A stretch of 64,000 bases of DNA, from NCBI RefSeq assembly GCF_017744115.1, contig NZ_JAGHQW010000012.1, forward strand, positions 1 to 64,000. The letters run 5' to 3'. The notes under the pieces were generated by a model. The model was given only the letters and a program-made list of their open reading frames with translations. It searched no databases and had not been told where the DNA came from. Shown here piece by piece: positions 20,641 to 29,763 of this stretch (positions are counted from its first letter, which is position 1; the number at the start of each line of letters is the position of its first letter). The translations under genes were made by a program, and so were the position numbers. This DNA is from Salinisphaera sp. G21_0 (lineage in GTDB: Bacteria > Pseudomonadota > Gammaproteobacteria > Pseudomonadales > Endozoicomonadaceae).

Positions 20641-20985
20641 GATCCGGTTTCTGTCAATGTAAAAAGCAGTTAAGCCAATCACTAGTCACTAGATATCAGC
20701 CCTGATGATACGTCCGGGCAGCTTAATCCTGTCATAATTCTGTCGCTTAAGTGAAATTGCCCCGGAACAGTCACAGTTATCATTCGGAAAACCGGGGGAG
20801 CGTGTAGCACTGCCGCAATATCAGTCCCGAACAAATGACGGCACAATAGAACAGGACAAGGACAGGACAAGAACTTTTCAGGTAAAAGTGCCTCAAAAAG
20901 CCACGGGCTGCACAGCAGCAACACCCTGACAGGCATCAGAAATCCGCCGTTTTCTTTTTAACCTTTTTCCGAGCCAGTAAACACT
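20641..20985. other. Gap between fabB and sdaA
   Basis: About 345 bases with no supportable gene or RNA. It presumably carries the sdaA promoter, which I cannot locate with confidence. Confidence 0.4.
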
Positions 20986-22401
20986 ATGCTCAGCATTTTT
21001 GATATTTTCAAAACGGGCATTGGCCCATCCAGCTCTCACACGGTAGGCCCAATGTGGGCTGGACACCGCTTTCTGAAGGAGCTGGAAGAAAAAGGCACCC
21101 TGTCCAGTATCTCATCCATTCGAGTTGGTCTTTATGGCTCGCTGGCGCTGACGGGTGTTGGCCATGGCACCGACAAGGCCACCCTGCTCGGCCTGGCCGG
21201 TTATCGCCCGGACACTATTGATCCCGATGAGGCTGATCAGATTTTTGCGCATATCAAAACCAATAAAGCCCTCAACCTGGCCGGCAAACACCCCATTGTC
21301 TTTGATTACGATTCGCACCTGATTTTCCATAACGGCGAAACGCTGCCTGAGCACCCCAATGGCATGCGAATTTTCGCTTCCGACAACAATGGTGTAGTAA
21401 TTTATTACAAGTCTTATCTCTCTATTGGCGGAGGCTTTGTGGTCAGTGCCGAAGAGTACAATCAGCCAGAGGCGGCCAACAGCGCTGAAGATTCCGGTCA
21501 GATTCCCTATCCTTTCAGAACGGCCGCCGAGCTTCTTGATCTGTGCCATGAGCACAACCTGACCATTGCTCAGTTGACCATTGACAATGAAGTTGCCCGA
21601 CATCAGGGTGATGTGGACCTGGTAAACGACAAGATTGATGCCATTTGGACAGTCATGCACGCCTGCATCGAAAGGGGCCTGCGTATGGAAGGCACTCTTC
21701 CGGTCAGCGGCCTGAAGCGCCGTGCCGCGAATATGCATAAAAATCTGACCAGCAACCCTGACGCCATGCTGATGGATCACTTTGCCATCATGGACTGGGT
21801 AACCCTGTTTGCCATGGCCGTTAACGAAGAAAATGCCTGCGGGGGCCGTGTGGTCACTGCACCGACCAACGGGGCTGCTGGCGTTATCCCGGCGACGCTG
21901 GCCTATTACACCCGCTTTATCTCGCGAAATAATCAGCAGGGAATTCGCGATTTTATTGCCACAGCCGCCACCATTGGCTCGCTGATCAAGATGAATGCGT
22001 CGATTTCCGGAGCCGAAGCGGGCTGTCAGGCTGAAGTAGGCTCTGCATGCTCAATGGCCGCCGCAGCACTGGCTGCCGTTCAGGGTGCCACCATGGAACA
22101 GGTGGAGAATGCCGCTGAAATTGGCATGGAACATCATCTGGGCATGACCTGCGACCCCATCGCAGGATTAGTGCAGATTCCCTGCATTGAGCGCAATGGC
22201 ATGGCCGCCATCAAGGCCATCACCGCGTCCCGTCTGGCCATGCGTGGCGATGGTGACCATGCGGTGTCGCTGGACAGCTGCATTGAAACCATGTACCGGA
22301 CAGGGCTGGATCTTCAGGCCAAATACCGGGAAACCTCATTGGGTGGTCTGGCCGTTTATGCCAGGGCACAACCGATCAAAATCGTCAGAATGGTATCCTG
22401 A
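20986..22401 (+). CDS. sdaA: L-serine dehydratase (L-serine ammonia-lyase)
   Basis: Single-chain iron-sulfur enzyme converting L-serine to pyruvate and ammonia. The 471 residues begin with [20 protein letters not shown], the conserved beta-domain entry. The alpha domain has the cysteines expected to hold the [4Fe-4S] cluster ([40 protein letters not shown] and [18 protein letters not shown]). Length agrees with SdaA/SdaB (about 455). It ends 19 bases from the convergent kinase gene. Confidence 0.95.
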   Translation: MLSIFDIFKTGIGPSSSHTVGPMWAGHRFLKELEEKGTLSSISSIRVGLYGSLALTGVGHGTDKATLLGLAGYRPDTIDPDEADQIFAHIKTNKALNLAGKHPIVFDYDSHLIFHNGETLPEHPNGMRIFASDNNGVVIYYKSYLSIGGGFVVSAEEYNQPEAANSAEDSGQIPYPFRTAAELLDLCHEHNLTIAQLTIDNEVARHQGDVDLVNDKIDAIWTVMHACIERGLRMEGTLPVSGLKRRAANMHKNLTSNPDAMLMDHFAIMDWVTLFAMAVNEENACGGRVVTAPTNGAAGVIPATLAYYTRFISRNNQQGIRDFIATAATIGSLIKMNASISGAEAGCQAEVGSACSMAAAALAAVQGATMEQVENAAEIGMEHHLGMTCDPIAGLVQIPCIERNGMAAIKAITASRLAMRGDGDHAVSLDSCIETMYRTGLDLQAKYRETSLGGLAVYARAQPIKIVRMVS

Positions 22402-22420
22402 AAGCGGCCATCAGCCTGGT

Positions 22421-23779
22421 TCATGCTCTGTTTTCAACCGCGAAAACCTGGGTCTTTTTCGCTTCCTCAGGACTGGAGATGCATTTTTCAAACCACTGAT
22501 AATGCAATGCTTTGGAAGGGAGAACACGTAATGACGGGTTTGGGTGTAAAAGATCATTGATTAAGGAAACCATCGGCTCAAGGTAGCGTTTTAAGGCCTC
22601 AGCCTTCTGGGTCAGTGTATTGAAATCCTGGATATTTGGATGGCTTACAGAAGCTACTCTCAAGCTCAGTTGCTCCAGGCTTTTTTTATCATTGGGTATG
22701 GCCTTATGGTAAGTGTTATCGGGCTTTACGGTTTCGTATCTCTGCATGGCGTGGGAAATTGCCAGAGCCCGGGCTTGACGCTCTGGAGGAAAAAAGGTGT
22801 CTAGTTCGGCATCGTGACAGAAGCTGGCGGCTGTTCCGGTTTCCAGCTCTTTCAGAACTCTGTAGAGACTTTGACCATAAGCAAAAGCATCGTCTGCTGT
22901 TTTTGCCGGGATATGTGCGTTCAGGTCTTTCAGTAATTTGAAAGTATCTGGTGCGGCGAAATCCTCACTGCCAAAATGCGAACTTTCTCCGACTACAGCA
23001 GCTTGCCCGAAGTCCAGCTGTTTAACGCTTTGGGTGTTCTTGTCAAACATACAGTTGAATGGTTTAACATCAGAGTGAACAATGCCTTGTTTTTCAAGAT
23101 GCGCCAAGGCAAACAGTTGCTGTTCCTGCAGATAGGCATAGGCATTAAAAAACTCGTCAGGCGTGATAATTCCTGTTTTCAGTTGGTGTATGAGTGTGAT
23201 GGTCAGCGTTTGCAGATTTTGCCCATCTATGAACTCAAAAAGTAATCCTGACCGGTTATCGACCTGCTCAAAACCATAGCAATTTACAATATTTGGATGG
23301 TCGCCTACTTTTTTCATTATCTCTGCTTCCCGATTCAGAGACTCTGTAGCCGCTTCGTGACAGGAGTTTGTTATTGACCTTTTCAGGGCAAACTTTTCAG
23401 AGTTTCCATGAACATCGGTTTGTTCGACCAGGTCGACAATCGCAGTGGCACCGTGTCCAAGTGTTTTAGTGATTGAAGCCTGTTCGCTCAGTATCGAGTG
23501 GTCACTGTTTTCCCAGAAAACTGAATCTTCCGAGCCTTCGGAGCATGGGGTCAGGAGTATTCCGTTATCATCGATTGATGACCCGGAGCGACTGGACAAG
23601 GAGGTGCCACGACTTTCATAGCCAACGTCATTTTCGGTTGTCAGGATGTGTTTTGTGACAGTTGGGGTTTTGGATTTATTCGTGTGTTGCCGGTCAGCCT
23701 GGTCGGTATGGGCTTGATTTCCCTCCTTTTCAGAGTTAATAGTGGGAGGCGTTGAGGCAGAATGGTTGAGTGGTTTCAT
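22421..23779 (-). CDS. Eukaryote-like serine/threonine kinase, candidate effector
   Basis: 452 residues. The first ~100 are polar, rich in Ser, Thr and Asn, and look disordered (MKPLNHSASTPPTINSEK). The kinase domain follows with all key residues: Gly loop LGHGATAIV (107-115), lysine K133 in FALKRS, helix C glutamate E151, catalytic loop HSDVKPFN (H235, D237, K239, N242) and DFG at 256-258. APD (276-278) stands for APE. It should be catalytically active. There is no membrane segment, unlike PknB-type bacterial kinases, so a translocated kinase is more likely than a sensor. No partner phosphatase lies nearby. A 9-base hairpin lies just upstream. Confidence 0.82.
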   Translation of the reverse strand: MKPLNHSASTPPTINSEKEGNQAHTDQADRQHTNKSKTPTVTKHILTTENDVGYESRGTSLSSRSGSSIDDNGILLTPCSEGSEDSVFWENSDHSILSEQASITKTLGHGATAIVDLVEQTDVHGNSEKFALKRSITNSCHEAATESLNREAEIMKKVGDHPNIVNCYGFEQVDNRSGLLFEFIDGQNLQTLTITLIHQLKTGIITPDEFFNAYAYLQEQQLFALAHLEKQGIVHSDVKPFNCMFDKNTQSVKQLDFGQAAVVGESSHFGSEDFAAPDTFKLLKDLNAHIPAKTADDAFAYGQSLYRVLKELETGTAASFCHDAELDTFFPPERQARALAISHAMQRYETVKPDNTYHKAIPNDKKSLEQLSLRVASVSHPNIQDFNTLTQKAEALKRYLEPMVSLINDLLHPNPSLRVLPSKALHYQWFEKCISSPEEAKKTQVFAVENRA

Positions 23780-24164
23780 TGCCTGTAAACTTTAGTTGCT
23801 CTGATAGAGCAACTTATCGACATGAAAGGCAGCGACTTTGCCAAAAAAACTGGATTCGGTCAGAAAATTCCTGCACATCAATGAATTACAGTTCATCATC
23901 GCAAATAACCGCTGCTACTGTGGTAGTACTCTGGAAATTTACCGGATCAGCCCCCCCAAGGCAGGAAGTTTAACAACACCAGGACATTAGCAAGAAGTTA
24001 ATTATGATATTTCCGGGCTCGGATATCCATCGTAAGTCACCTTTTTATCCAAAAGTCTTATTTATAATAATCATTAAAAAGACAATAATTAAATGAATTA
24101 GAAATTGGCGCAACAAAAATAATTAACCATGGAATAGCTTAAGTACTCTAAGGGAGAAGTTGCC
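23780..24164. other. Divergent gap with a 9-base palindromic hairpin
   Basis: About 385 AT-rich bases between the kinase and the proline-rich protein gene. AGTTGCTCT-gat-AGAGCAACT at 23794-23814 is a perfect inverted repeat 15 bases upstream of the kinase start and could be an operator or leader hairpin. No gene is seen. Confidence 0.5.
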
Positions 24165-24860
24165 ATGAGAATTTCACCAAAAATCGCCCAACTTTTACAT
24201 ACTGCGGATAAATCAGACAATAAAAATACTAATAAGCCTAAAAAAGGAAGTTTTAAAAATCATAAAATAACTGGTTGTGCAGAGAATATTCACATGCCTG
24301 CCAGTTCAGATAGCACTAAATCCGGCAGTGATTCCCGAATGTATAAGAGTATGCCGAAAATCGCACTGACTGAACAAAAACCAGCAGCCCCTCCTCCCGC
24401 TGCGCCGCCACCACCGCCGATAATGAAACAACCTGACACATGGGCGCAAATCAAACGCAATATCAGTGCTGAACAAAAGGGAGAGAAGAAACACGAAAAT
24501 TTAAATAAAGAACATATAGAAGAACTGTTTGAGAGACTGAAAAAACGCAGGAAAGAAACAGAAGGAACGGAAAGAGTTCTGGTCACCGAACCACGAAAGT
24601 CGAAATCTCAGCCAGTAGAACCTGTCAGGGTTGCTCCAAAGCAAATTGACACTGTTCCTGTGGGTCCGGGCGTGATTCCTCCACCACCACCTCTGCCTGC
24701 TGTTTTATCGGGTAAGAAGGTGATAAAAAGTGACAGGAAGCCGACAATAGCACCAAAACCAGGGTTGATGGGTTCTAAATTATCCCCCCCTAAACAATTT
24801 CAAATGACTCCGGATGTACTCGAAAGTATTAAGTTGAAGAAGACTGAAAGGAGTTTGTAG
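24165..24860 (+). CDS. Proline-rich protein with C-terminal LKKTE, possible actin-binding mimic
   Basis: 231 residues, start supported by GGGAGAAG. The protein is basic and mostly disordered. It has two proline tracts, PPPAAPPPPPI at about 76-86 and IPPPPPLP at about 171-178, separated by a charged helix (HIEELFERLKKRRKE). The C-terminus reads TPDVLESIKLKKTERSL. Poly-proline runs recruit profilin or EVH1 proteins, and LKKT(E/V) is the core of thymosin-beta4 and WH2 actin-binding motifs. Here the linker between the helix and LKKT is shorter than in a standard WH2. An actin-directed effector is a fair hypothesis, not a firm assignment; no domain other than these motifs is recognised. Confidence 0.6.
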   Translation: MRISPKIAQLLHTADKSDNKNTNKPKKGSFKNHKITGCAENIHMPASSDSTKSGSDSRMYKSMPKIALTEQKPAAPPPAAPPPPPIMKQPDTWAQIKRNISAEQKGEKKHENLNKEHIEELFERLKKRRKETEGTERVLVTEPRKSKSQPVEPVRVAPKQIDTVPVGPGVIPPPPPLPAVLSGKKVIKSDRKPTIAPKPGLMGSKLSPPKQFQMTPDVLESIKLKKTERSL

Positions 24861-24935
24861 AATCTTGAAAATTCAGGCAAAGATGACCCATCAAAATTGT
24901 CAACATGGCATCCTGACGCGGTCATCCGCCAGATA

Positions 24936-24969
24936 GCAAAAAGGCGAAGTCATGACTTCGCCTTTTTGC
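24936..24969. terminator. Perfect palindromic bidirectional terminator
   Basis: Two perfect 17-base arms (24936-24952, 24953-24969) with a GC-rich stem flanked by A5 and T5, so it can end both htpG on the minus strand and the proline-rich gene on the plus strand. Confidence 0.9.
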
Positions 24970-24986
24970 TGCTTAACCCACTATTT

Positions 24987-26903
24987 TCAGACAGCCATTT
25001 CCAGCAACAGCTTGTTAAGACGCTGAACATAAGCCGCCGGATCGTCCAGTTGACCACCCGCCGCCAGACTGGCCTGATCAAATACCACACGGGTCAGGTC
25101 GGCAAAGCGATCTTCGTCCACTTCTTTATCCAGTCGGCCAATCAATGGATGTTCCGGGTTAATCTCAAAGATCGGTTTGGATTCTGGCATGCTCTGACCG
25201 GCAGCTTCCATAATGCGGCGCATCTGCATCCCCATATCGTTCTGCCCAACCACCAGACAGGCTGGAGAGTCCGTCAGACGATGGGTCACCCGAACCGATT
25301 CGACATCAGCACCCAGCACATCGCTGATGCGCTTGACCAGATCTTCATGCTCTTTAGCCGCCTCTTCCCGGGACTGCTTCTCTTCTTCAGAGTCCAGCTT
25401 ACCGAGATCAAGATCACCACGGCCAATATCCACGAACGATTTGCCGTCAAACTCAAACAGGTGGGACATCAGCCACTCATCGACGCGGTCAGAAAGCAAC
25501 AGAACTTCCAGCCCTTTCTTGCGGAATACCTCCAGATGTGGGCTGTTGGCCGCCGCTTTGGGGGTCTCTGCGGTAATGTAGTAGATCTTGTCCTGACCTT
25601 CCTTCATCCGGGAAACGTAACCTTCCAGGGATTGATCCTGCTCAAGTCCCTGGCTCTCAGTGGATGAGAAGCGCAGAAGCTTGGCGATACGCTCACGGTT
25701 GGCATAATCTTCCGCCGGCCCTTCTTTGAGCACCTGGCCAAACTCTTTCCAGAAACTGGCGTATTGCTCAGGTTCTTTCTTAGCCAGTTTCTCCAGCATA
25801 TCCAGCACACGTTTGGTCAGCGCGGTTTTCATGCTGTCAACGGCCGGGTCTTTTTGCAGGATCTCCCGGGAAACGTTCAGGGACAGATCGTTAGAGTCCA
25901 CCACACCCTTGATAAAGCGCAGGTACATGGGCAGGAATTCATCCGCCTGATCCATGATAAAGACACGCTGAACATAGAGTTTCAACCCTTTCTGCATATC
26001 ACGGTTATACAGGTCAAAGGGAGCTTTGGCGGGAATATAAAGCAGGCTGTTGTATTCCAGTTTGCCTTCTACCCGGTTGTGGCTCCACTTCAGCGGGTCG
26101 GTATGGTCATGACTGATGTGTTTGTAAAACTCTTTATACTCATCATCCGTGATATCACTGCGGGAACGGGTCCACAGGGCTTTCGCCGTATTCACCGTTT
26201 CCCACTCGGGCGCTTTGTCTTTCTCTTCTTTGTCTTCTTCTTCCTCTGTCGCTGGCATCTCTTCCTTGCGCATCAGAATGGGCATGGAGATATGGTCAGA
26301 GTATTTGCGGATGATATTACGCAGACGCCAACCATCAGCATACTCTTCAGCTTCAGGCTTCAGGTGCAGAATAATGGTGGTACCCCGTTTCTCTTTCGTT
26401 ATTGGCTCAACGGTAAACTCACCGGAACCATCAGACACCCAGCGCACGGCCTCTTCTGTGTCTACCTTGCGGGTTTCAACGGTCACCTTGTCAGCAACAA
26501 TAAATGCGGAATAGAAACCAACACCAAACTGACCGATCAGCTGAGAATCTTTCTTCTGGTCACCGGTCAGTGTTTTCAGGAAGTCCGAAGTACCGGATTT
26601 GGCGATAGTACCCAGATGGGCAATCACATCGTCACGGTTCATGCCAATGCCGTTATCGGCGATGGTGACGGTTTTGGCTTCCTTATCGTAATCCACCCTG
26701 ACTTCAAGATTTGGGTCACTTTCCAGCAACTCACTGTTCTTGAGTGCCTGGTAACGCAGTTTGTCTGCGGCATCGGAAGCGTTGGAAATCAGCTCCCGTA
26801 AAAAAATCTCCCGATTGGAATAGAGAGAGTGAATCATCAGGTGCAGAAGCTGTTTCACCTCAGTCTGAAAGCCCAGCGTTTCTTTTTTCGTTTCGACTGC
26901 CAT
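24987..26903 (-). CDS. htpG: Molecular chaperone HtpG (HSP90)
   Basis: Cytosolic ATP-dependent chaperone dimer, 638 residues (E. coli 624). The GHKL ATPase motifs are visible: [13 protein letters not shown] with the catalytic glutamate and Mg-binding asparagine, ADNGIGM, and [12 protein letters not shown]. The middle domain holds the conserved LNVSREILQ. An acidic insertion ([11 protein letters not shown]) lies where the linker is. A heat-shock type promoter lies upstream. Confidence 0.97.
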   Translation of the reverse strand: MAVETKKETLGFQTEVKQLLHLMIHSLYSNREIFLRELISNASDAADKLRYQALKNSELLESDPNLEVRVDYDKEAKTVTIADNGIGMNRDDVIAHLGTIAKSGTSDFLKTLTGDQKKDSQLIGQFGVGFYSAFIVADKVTVETRKVDTEEAVRWVSDGSGEFTVEPITKEKRGTTIILHLKPEAEEYADGWRLRNIIRKYSDHISMPILMRKEEMPATEEEEDKEEKDKAPEWETVNTAKALWTRSRSDITDDEYKEFYKHISHDHTDPLKWSHNRVEGKLEYNSLLYIPAKAPFDLYNRDMQKGLKLYVQRVFIMDQADEFLPMYLRFIKGVVDSNDLSLNVSREILQKDPAVDSMKTALTKRVLDMLEKLAKKEPEQYASFWKEFGQVLKEGPAEDYANRERIAKLLRFSSTESQGLEQDQSLEGYVSRMKEGQDKIYYITAETPKAAANSPHLEVFRKKGLEVLLLSDRVDEWLMSHLFEFDGKSFVDIGRGDLDLGKLDSEEEKQSREEAAKEHEDLVKRISDVLGADVESVRVTHRLTDSPACLVVGQNDMGMQMRRIMEAAGQSMPESKPIFEINPEHPLIGRLDKEVDEDRFADLTRVVFDQASLAAGGQLDDPAAYVQRLNKLLLEMAV

Positions 26904-26955
26904 TAGAACCTCAATCCCGGTTAATCATCACATTGAGTATTTTGATAGTCAGGAG

Positions 26956-26981
26956 ATATGGGCAGTGGTGGAGATTTCAAC
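26956..26981 (-). promoter_or_regulatory. Sigma-32-like heat-shock promoter of htpG
   Basis: On the minus strand GTTGAAA is followed, after 12 bases, by CCCATAT, close to the sigma-32 consensus CTTGAA / CCCCATnT. It is about 55 bases upstream of the htpG start. Confidence 0.65.
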
Positions 26982-27159
26982 CCTCTTCAGGTCTTTGAAT
27001 ATTAAATTTCATTTTATCATCAGCGGCTGTTTTCATATGGTGGTCAATTGATGCAAAATGCACCCTTGTCGGTTATTTAGTTAATACGATCGTTTCATTT
27101 TGGCTGGTCATACCAGCGCCACCTCCTGACAACACCAAAGGAAGGCGGTAAATAACATT

Positions 27160-27184
27160 AACCGCCATTGGTTCAATGGCGGTT
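27160..27184 (+). promoter_or_regulatory. Stem-loop directly before a ribosome binding site
   Basis: AACCGCCATTG and CAATGGCGGTT are perfect 11-base arms around GTT. The stem ends 3 bases before the GGAG that serves the ATG at 27197. It could influence translation of the small membrane protein or be an end of an upstream transcript; no T run follows. Confidence 0.5.
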
Positions 27185-27196
27185 GTTGGAGAGTCA

Positions 27197-27613
27197 ATGA
27201 CGGAATTGCAGTATTTTTGGGGATGGGCAGTTTACCTGGCAGGAGCCTTCGGCTGCCTGCTGAGCCTGTGGTTTATTGTTGGTAATTGGCATCCGCGGCT
27301 AAAGCGACCTCTGATGCTGGCTTTTGCTGTACTGTTTTTCCTGCCCGGTACTGTTCACCCCGAGCAGAGCTATCTTGGCCCGGCCTTCCTTATCAGTCTT
27401 TATGACGGCCTTAGCCTGGGAGTTGACGCCATGTGGCGAACGGGTCGGACTGTGGCCATTGCCACCGGTGTTGCAGCGATTGCAGGCGTGTTATTACCGG
27501 TCGGCAAGGCAAAAAAAACAGCTCCTGACAAAAGGCAAAAGCCCCGGACAAACCACGCTCAACATCAACGCAAGGAACCCGCCCTGGGCCCTGCATCTAA
27601 CCAGAAATCCTGA
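27197..27613 (+). CDS. Small inner membrane protein of unknown function
   Basis: 138 residues from the ATG at 27197 ([10 protein letters not shown]), with GGAG at 5-base spacing. Three hydrophobic segments are visible ([46 protein letters not shown]), followed by a basic, Lys/Gln-rich cytoplasmic-type tail. The next gene starts 23 bases after the stop, suggesting co-transcription with the amidotransferase. I do not recognise the family. Confidence 0.7.
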   Translation: MTELQYFWGWAVYLAGAFGCLLSLWFIVGNWHPRLKRPLMLAFAVLFFLPGTVHPEQSYLGPAFLISLYDGLSLGVDAMWRTGRTVAIATGVAAIAGVLLPVGKAKKTAPDKRQKPRTNHAQHQRKEPALGPASNQKS

Positions 27614-27636
27614 ACTTAACCGCGATTTGTCAACTA

Positions 27637-28404
27637 ATGTGTGAACTTCTTGGAATGAGTGCCAACACGCCTACGGATATTGTGTTCAGCTTCCGTGGCC
27701 TGATGCAGCGCGGGGGTAAAACCGGCCCCCACAGTGATGGCTGGGGAATCACGTTCTATGAAGGCAAAGGGTTACGGGAATTTCGTGACCCCAACCCAAG
27801 CTGTGATTCTGAAATTGCCAACCTGGTCTGCCGCTACCCGATCAAAAGCACCATCGTGATCAGTCATATCCGCCAGGCAAACGCAGGCAGAATTGCCCTG
27901 GAAAACACCCACCCCTTTACCCGGGAACTCTGGGGCAAACACTGGACCTTTGCTCACAACGGCCAATTGAAAGGCATCAAAAAATTCCCCCTGAAACACT
28001 ACTTGCCGGTGGGAACCACGGACAGTGAGTACGCTTTTTGCTGGATCATGGACCAGGTGCGTGAGCGATTCCCCAAACCACCCAAAAGGGTGAGTACACT
28101 GCAACGCTTCATCCGCCAGCTCTGTGACGAACTGCGTGGGCTGGGCGTATTTAATATGTTGCTGACCGACTCCCGTTACCTCTATTGCTACTGCAGCACC
28201 CGGTTGCACTGGATAACCCGCAGAGCGCCGTTTAATCAGGCCAGTCTCAAAGATGACGACATTACGGTGGATTTTGCCAGGGAAACCACAGAAAACGACA
28301 TTGTCACCGTAGTAGCCACTGACCCGTTAACCATTAATGAGACCTGGCACGCTATTCAGCCGGGCAACATGGTGGTTTTTGATAATGGCGAACTTGCTGC
28401 CTGA
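27637..28404 (+). CDS. Class II glutamine amidotransferase, YafJ-like
   Basis: 255 residues, the same length as E. coli YafJ. The N-terminal nucleophile is Cys2 (MCELLGMSA), as in Ntn-type glutaminases. Conserved pocket elements include [23 protein letters not shown] and GTTDSEYAF. The family hydrolyses glutamine to give ammonia; the acceptor of YafJ proteins is not established. It has no attached synthetase domain. Confidence 0.9.
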   Translation: MCELLGMSANTPTDIVFSFRGLMQRGGKTGPHSDGWGITFYEGKGLREFRDPNPSCDSEIANLVCRYPIKSTIVISHIRQANAGRIALENTHPFTRELWGKHWTFAHNGQLKGIKKFPLKHYLPVGTTDSEYAFCWIMDQVRERFPKPPKRVSTLQRFIRQLCDELRGLGVFNMLLTDSRYLYCYCSTRLHWITRRAPFNQASLKDDDITVDFARETTENDIVTVVATDPLTINETWHAIQPGNMVVFDNGELAA

Positions 28405-28504
28405 GTAAAAAATTCTGCATAACTGAAAACCAGTCATCAACAAGCAATTACACTTGGCAGGTCTCTATCCAGTTCAGCGGCTTATAGGTTAGCCCGGGGG
28501 GGTT

Positions 28505-29371
28505 ATGATGAGTACACCGATCAGCAGACCTGCGTCAGCACATGATATAAACACCGGCCAACTTGATGACAGTCGGTATCAAGCCCAAAAAACACGAAGT
28601 TCAAAAGATTCTCTATTCCATGGCAGAAGCACCAGAGAGCTTCCTGAACCGATTAACATGTCAACGTGCAGAGTAGAAGATGAAACCGTAGATCCTGGCC
28701 ATGCATTGATTAATGACCGATCTTTTGCCTCAAGAAAAGAACACGTTTCCTCCCTTTCCTGCTTAACCTCAACCCAGTCAAAAATGGCTGATGATAAAAG
28801 TGATCTGCGCCAAAATCGGCTGACTGCGCCTCTCCCGGGCCTATCATCTTCATCCTGGCAGGATAATCGGGATGCATACATTATCAATATGCACACCTTA
28901 AGGCCGGAAAACGACGAATTACCTCGTGAAGGCTCAGAACCTGCCTGTCTCAGGCATAATAACTGGTGGGAACGCAATAAAAAGTGGAATAGCACCTTTA
29001 TCCTCAGCACTCTGGCCACCGCAACAACAGTTACCGCTTCGCTGATTTCAGACATAACCCGCGATGACGATCAGGCACTTTTCCAGCGGTCAGGGTCCGT
29101 CGTCGTCTGCTGGGCCATGTTGGTGACATTTATTACCCTGAGAAAGAGAAGTGAAAAACTGCCAAGCCGTGAGCTGATGATTGAAGCCCCCAACCATAAA
29201 TTACCCCGGGAAGGGGACGTAAAATTAAAGGACCTTGCTGAACAGATCGGCAATGCCAGCATCACCGAAAGGAAAGTAAAAAGAACAGCCAGTGAGTGCG
29301 ACTGGGTGATCCTGCTGGCAAGTATCATCGGTACCCTGATTTGGGGGTACGGAGATTTAATAGCCAGGTAA
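28505..29371 (+). CDS. Hypothetical protein with polar N-terminus and three C-terminal helices
   Basis: 288 residues (MMSTPISRPASAHD); the second ATG at 28508 is equally possible. The first ~155 residues are polar, Ser/Arg-rich and probably disordered. Two hydrophobic segments follow (STFILSTLATATTVTASLI and GSVVVCWAMLVTFITL), then a charged stretch and a last helix (WVILLASIIGTLIWGYG). No known domain is recognised. The N-terminal composition resembles the other candidate effectors here. Confidence 0.6.
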   Translation: MMSTPISRPASAHDINTGQLDDSRYQAQKTRSSKDSLFHGRSTRELPEPINMSTCRVEDETVDPGHALINDRSFASRKEHVSSLSCLTSTQSKMADDKSDLRQNRLTAPLPGLSSSSWQDNRDAYIINMHTLRPENDELPREGSEPACLRHNNWWERNKKWNSTFILSTLATATTVTASLISDITRDDDQALFQRSGSVVVCWAMLVTFITLRKRSEKLPSRELMIEAPNHKLPREGDVKLKDLAEQIGNASITERKVKRTASECDWVILLASIIGTLIWGYGDLIAR

Positions 29372-29763
29372 ACACAACGATTTATCTGACCAAAATAATA
29401 GCCTGGCTTTCGTTCCGGGATCAGGGCCTTGAGTCCTCCGGAACCAGCCAGTACTTTGCCGAGAGTTCGGGGCCATCTACCAAAGTCGGGCTCAGTTCCG
29501 CTGAAGGCAATTTTGATGGTTCCAGGCCACCGCCGGTTCCGATAAACAAAAGAGCGATTATCCCTCTGCCCGAGTCTGACATTGTAATAAACACATTAAA
29601 AAAAGAAAAAGGCCTAGCCCGGATATTCCATAAACGTACTCCCGCTCTCGCTTATCCTTTGCCGCTCTAAGGGAGTTTTGTTCAGTCGACCGTACTCCCC
29701 GGTACGGCGCTCCCTCACAAAATCCCTTAGAGCGACAAAGTCCCGCGCGAGATTCGGGGCAGT
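29372..29763 (+). other. Gap with possible degenerate ORF and a nested palindrome
   Basis: An open frame runs 29296-29670 (124 codons), overlapping the end of the previous gene. It contains DGSRPPPVPINKRAIIPLP, which looks protein-like, but it has no good start or ribosome site. It may be the relic of an effector tail. The nested palindrome at 29657-29740 overlaps its end. Confidence 0.3.
29657..29740. repeat. 84-base nested palindromic element
   Basis: Outer arms CTTTG-C-CGCTCTAAGGGA-(G)-TTTTGT and ACAAAATCCCTTAGAGCG-A-CAAAG pair with small bulges. Inside them a second hairpin CCGTAC...GTACGG forms. Such nested stems are typical of REP-like or IS200/IS605-derived elements. It lies between two convergent genes. 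Confidence 0.7.

Noticed and set aside
29296-29670. 124-codon ORF as a genuine gene
   Set aside because: It overlaps the previous gene, has no plausible start and runs into a palindromic element. It is reported only as a possible relic.
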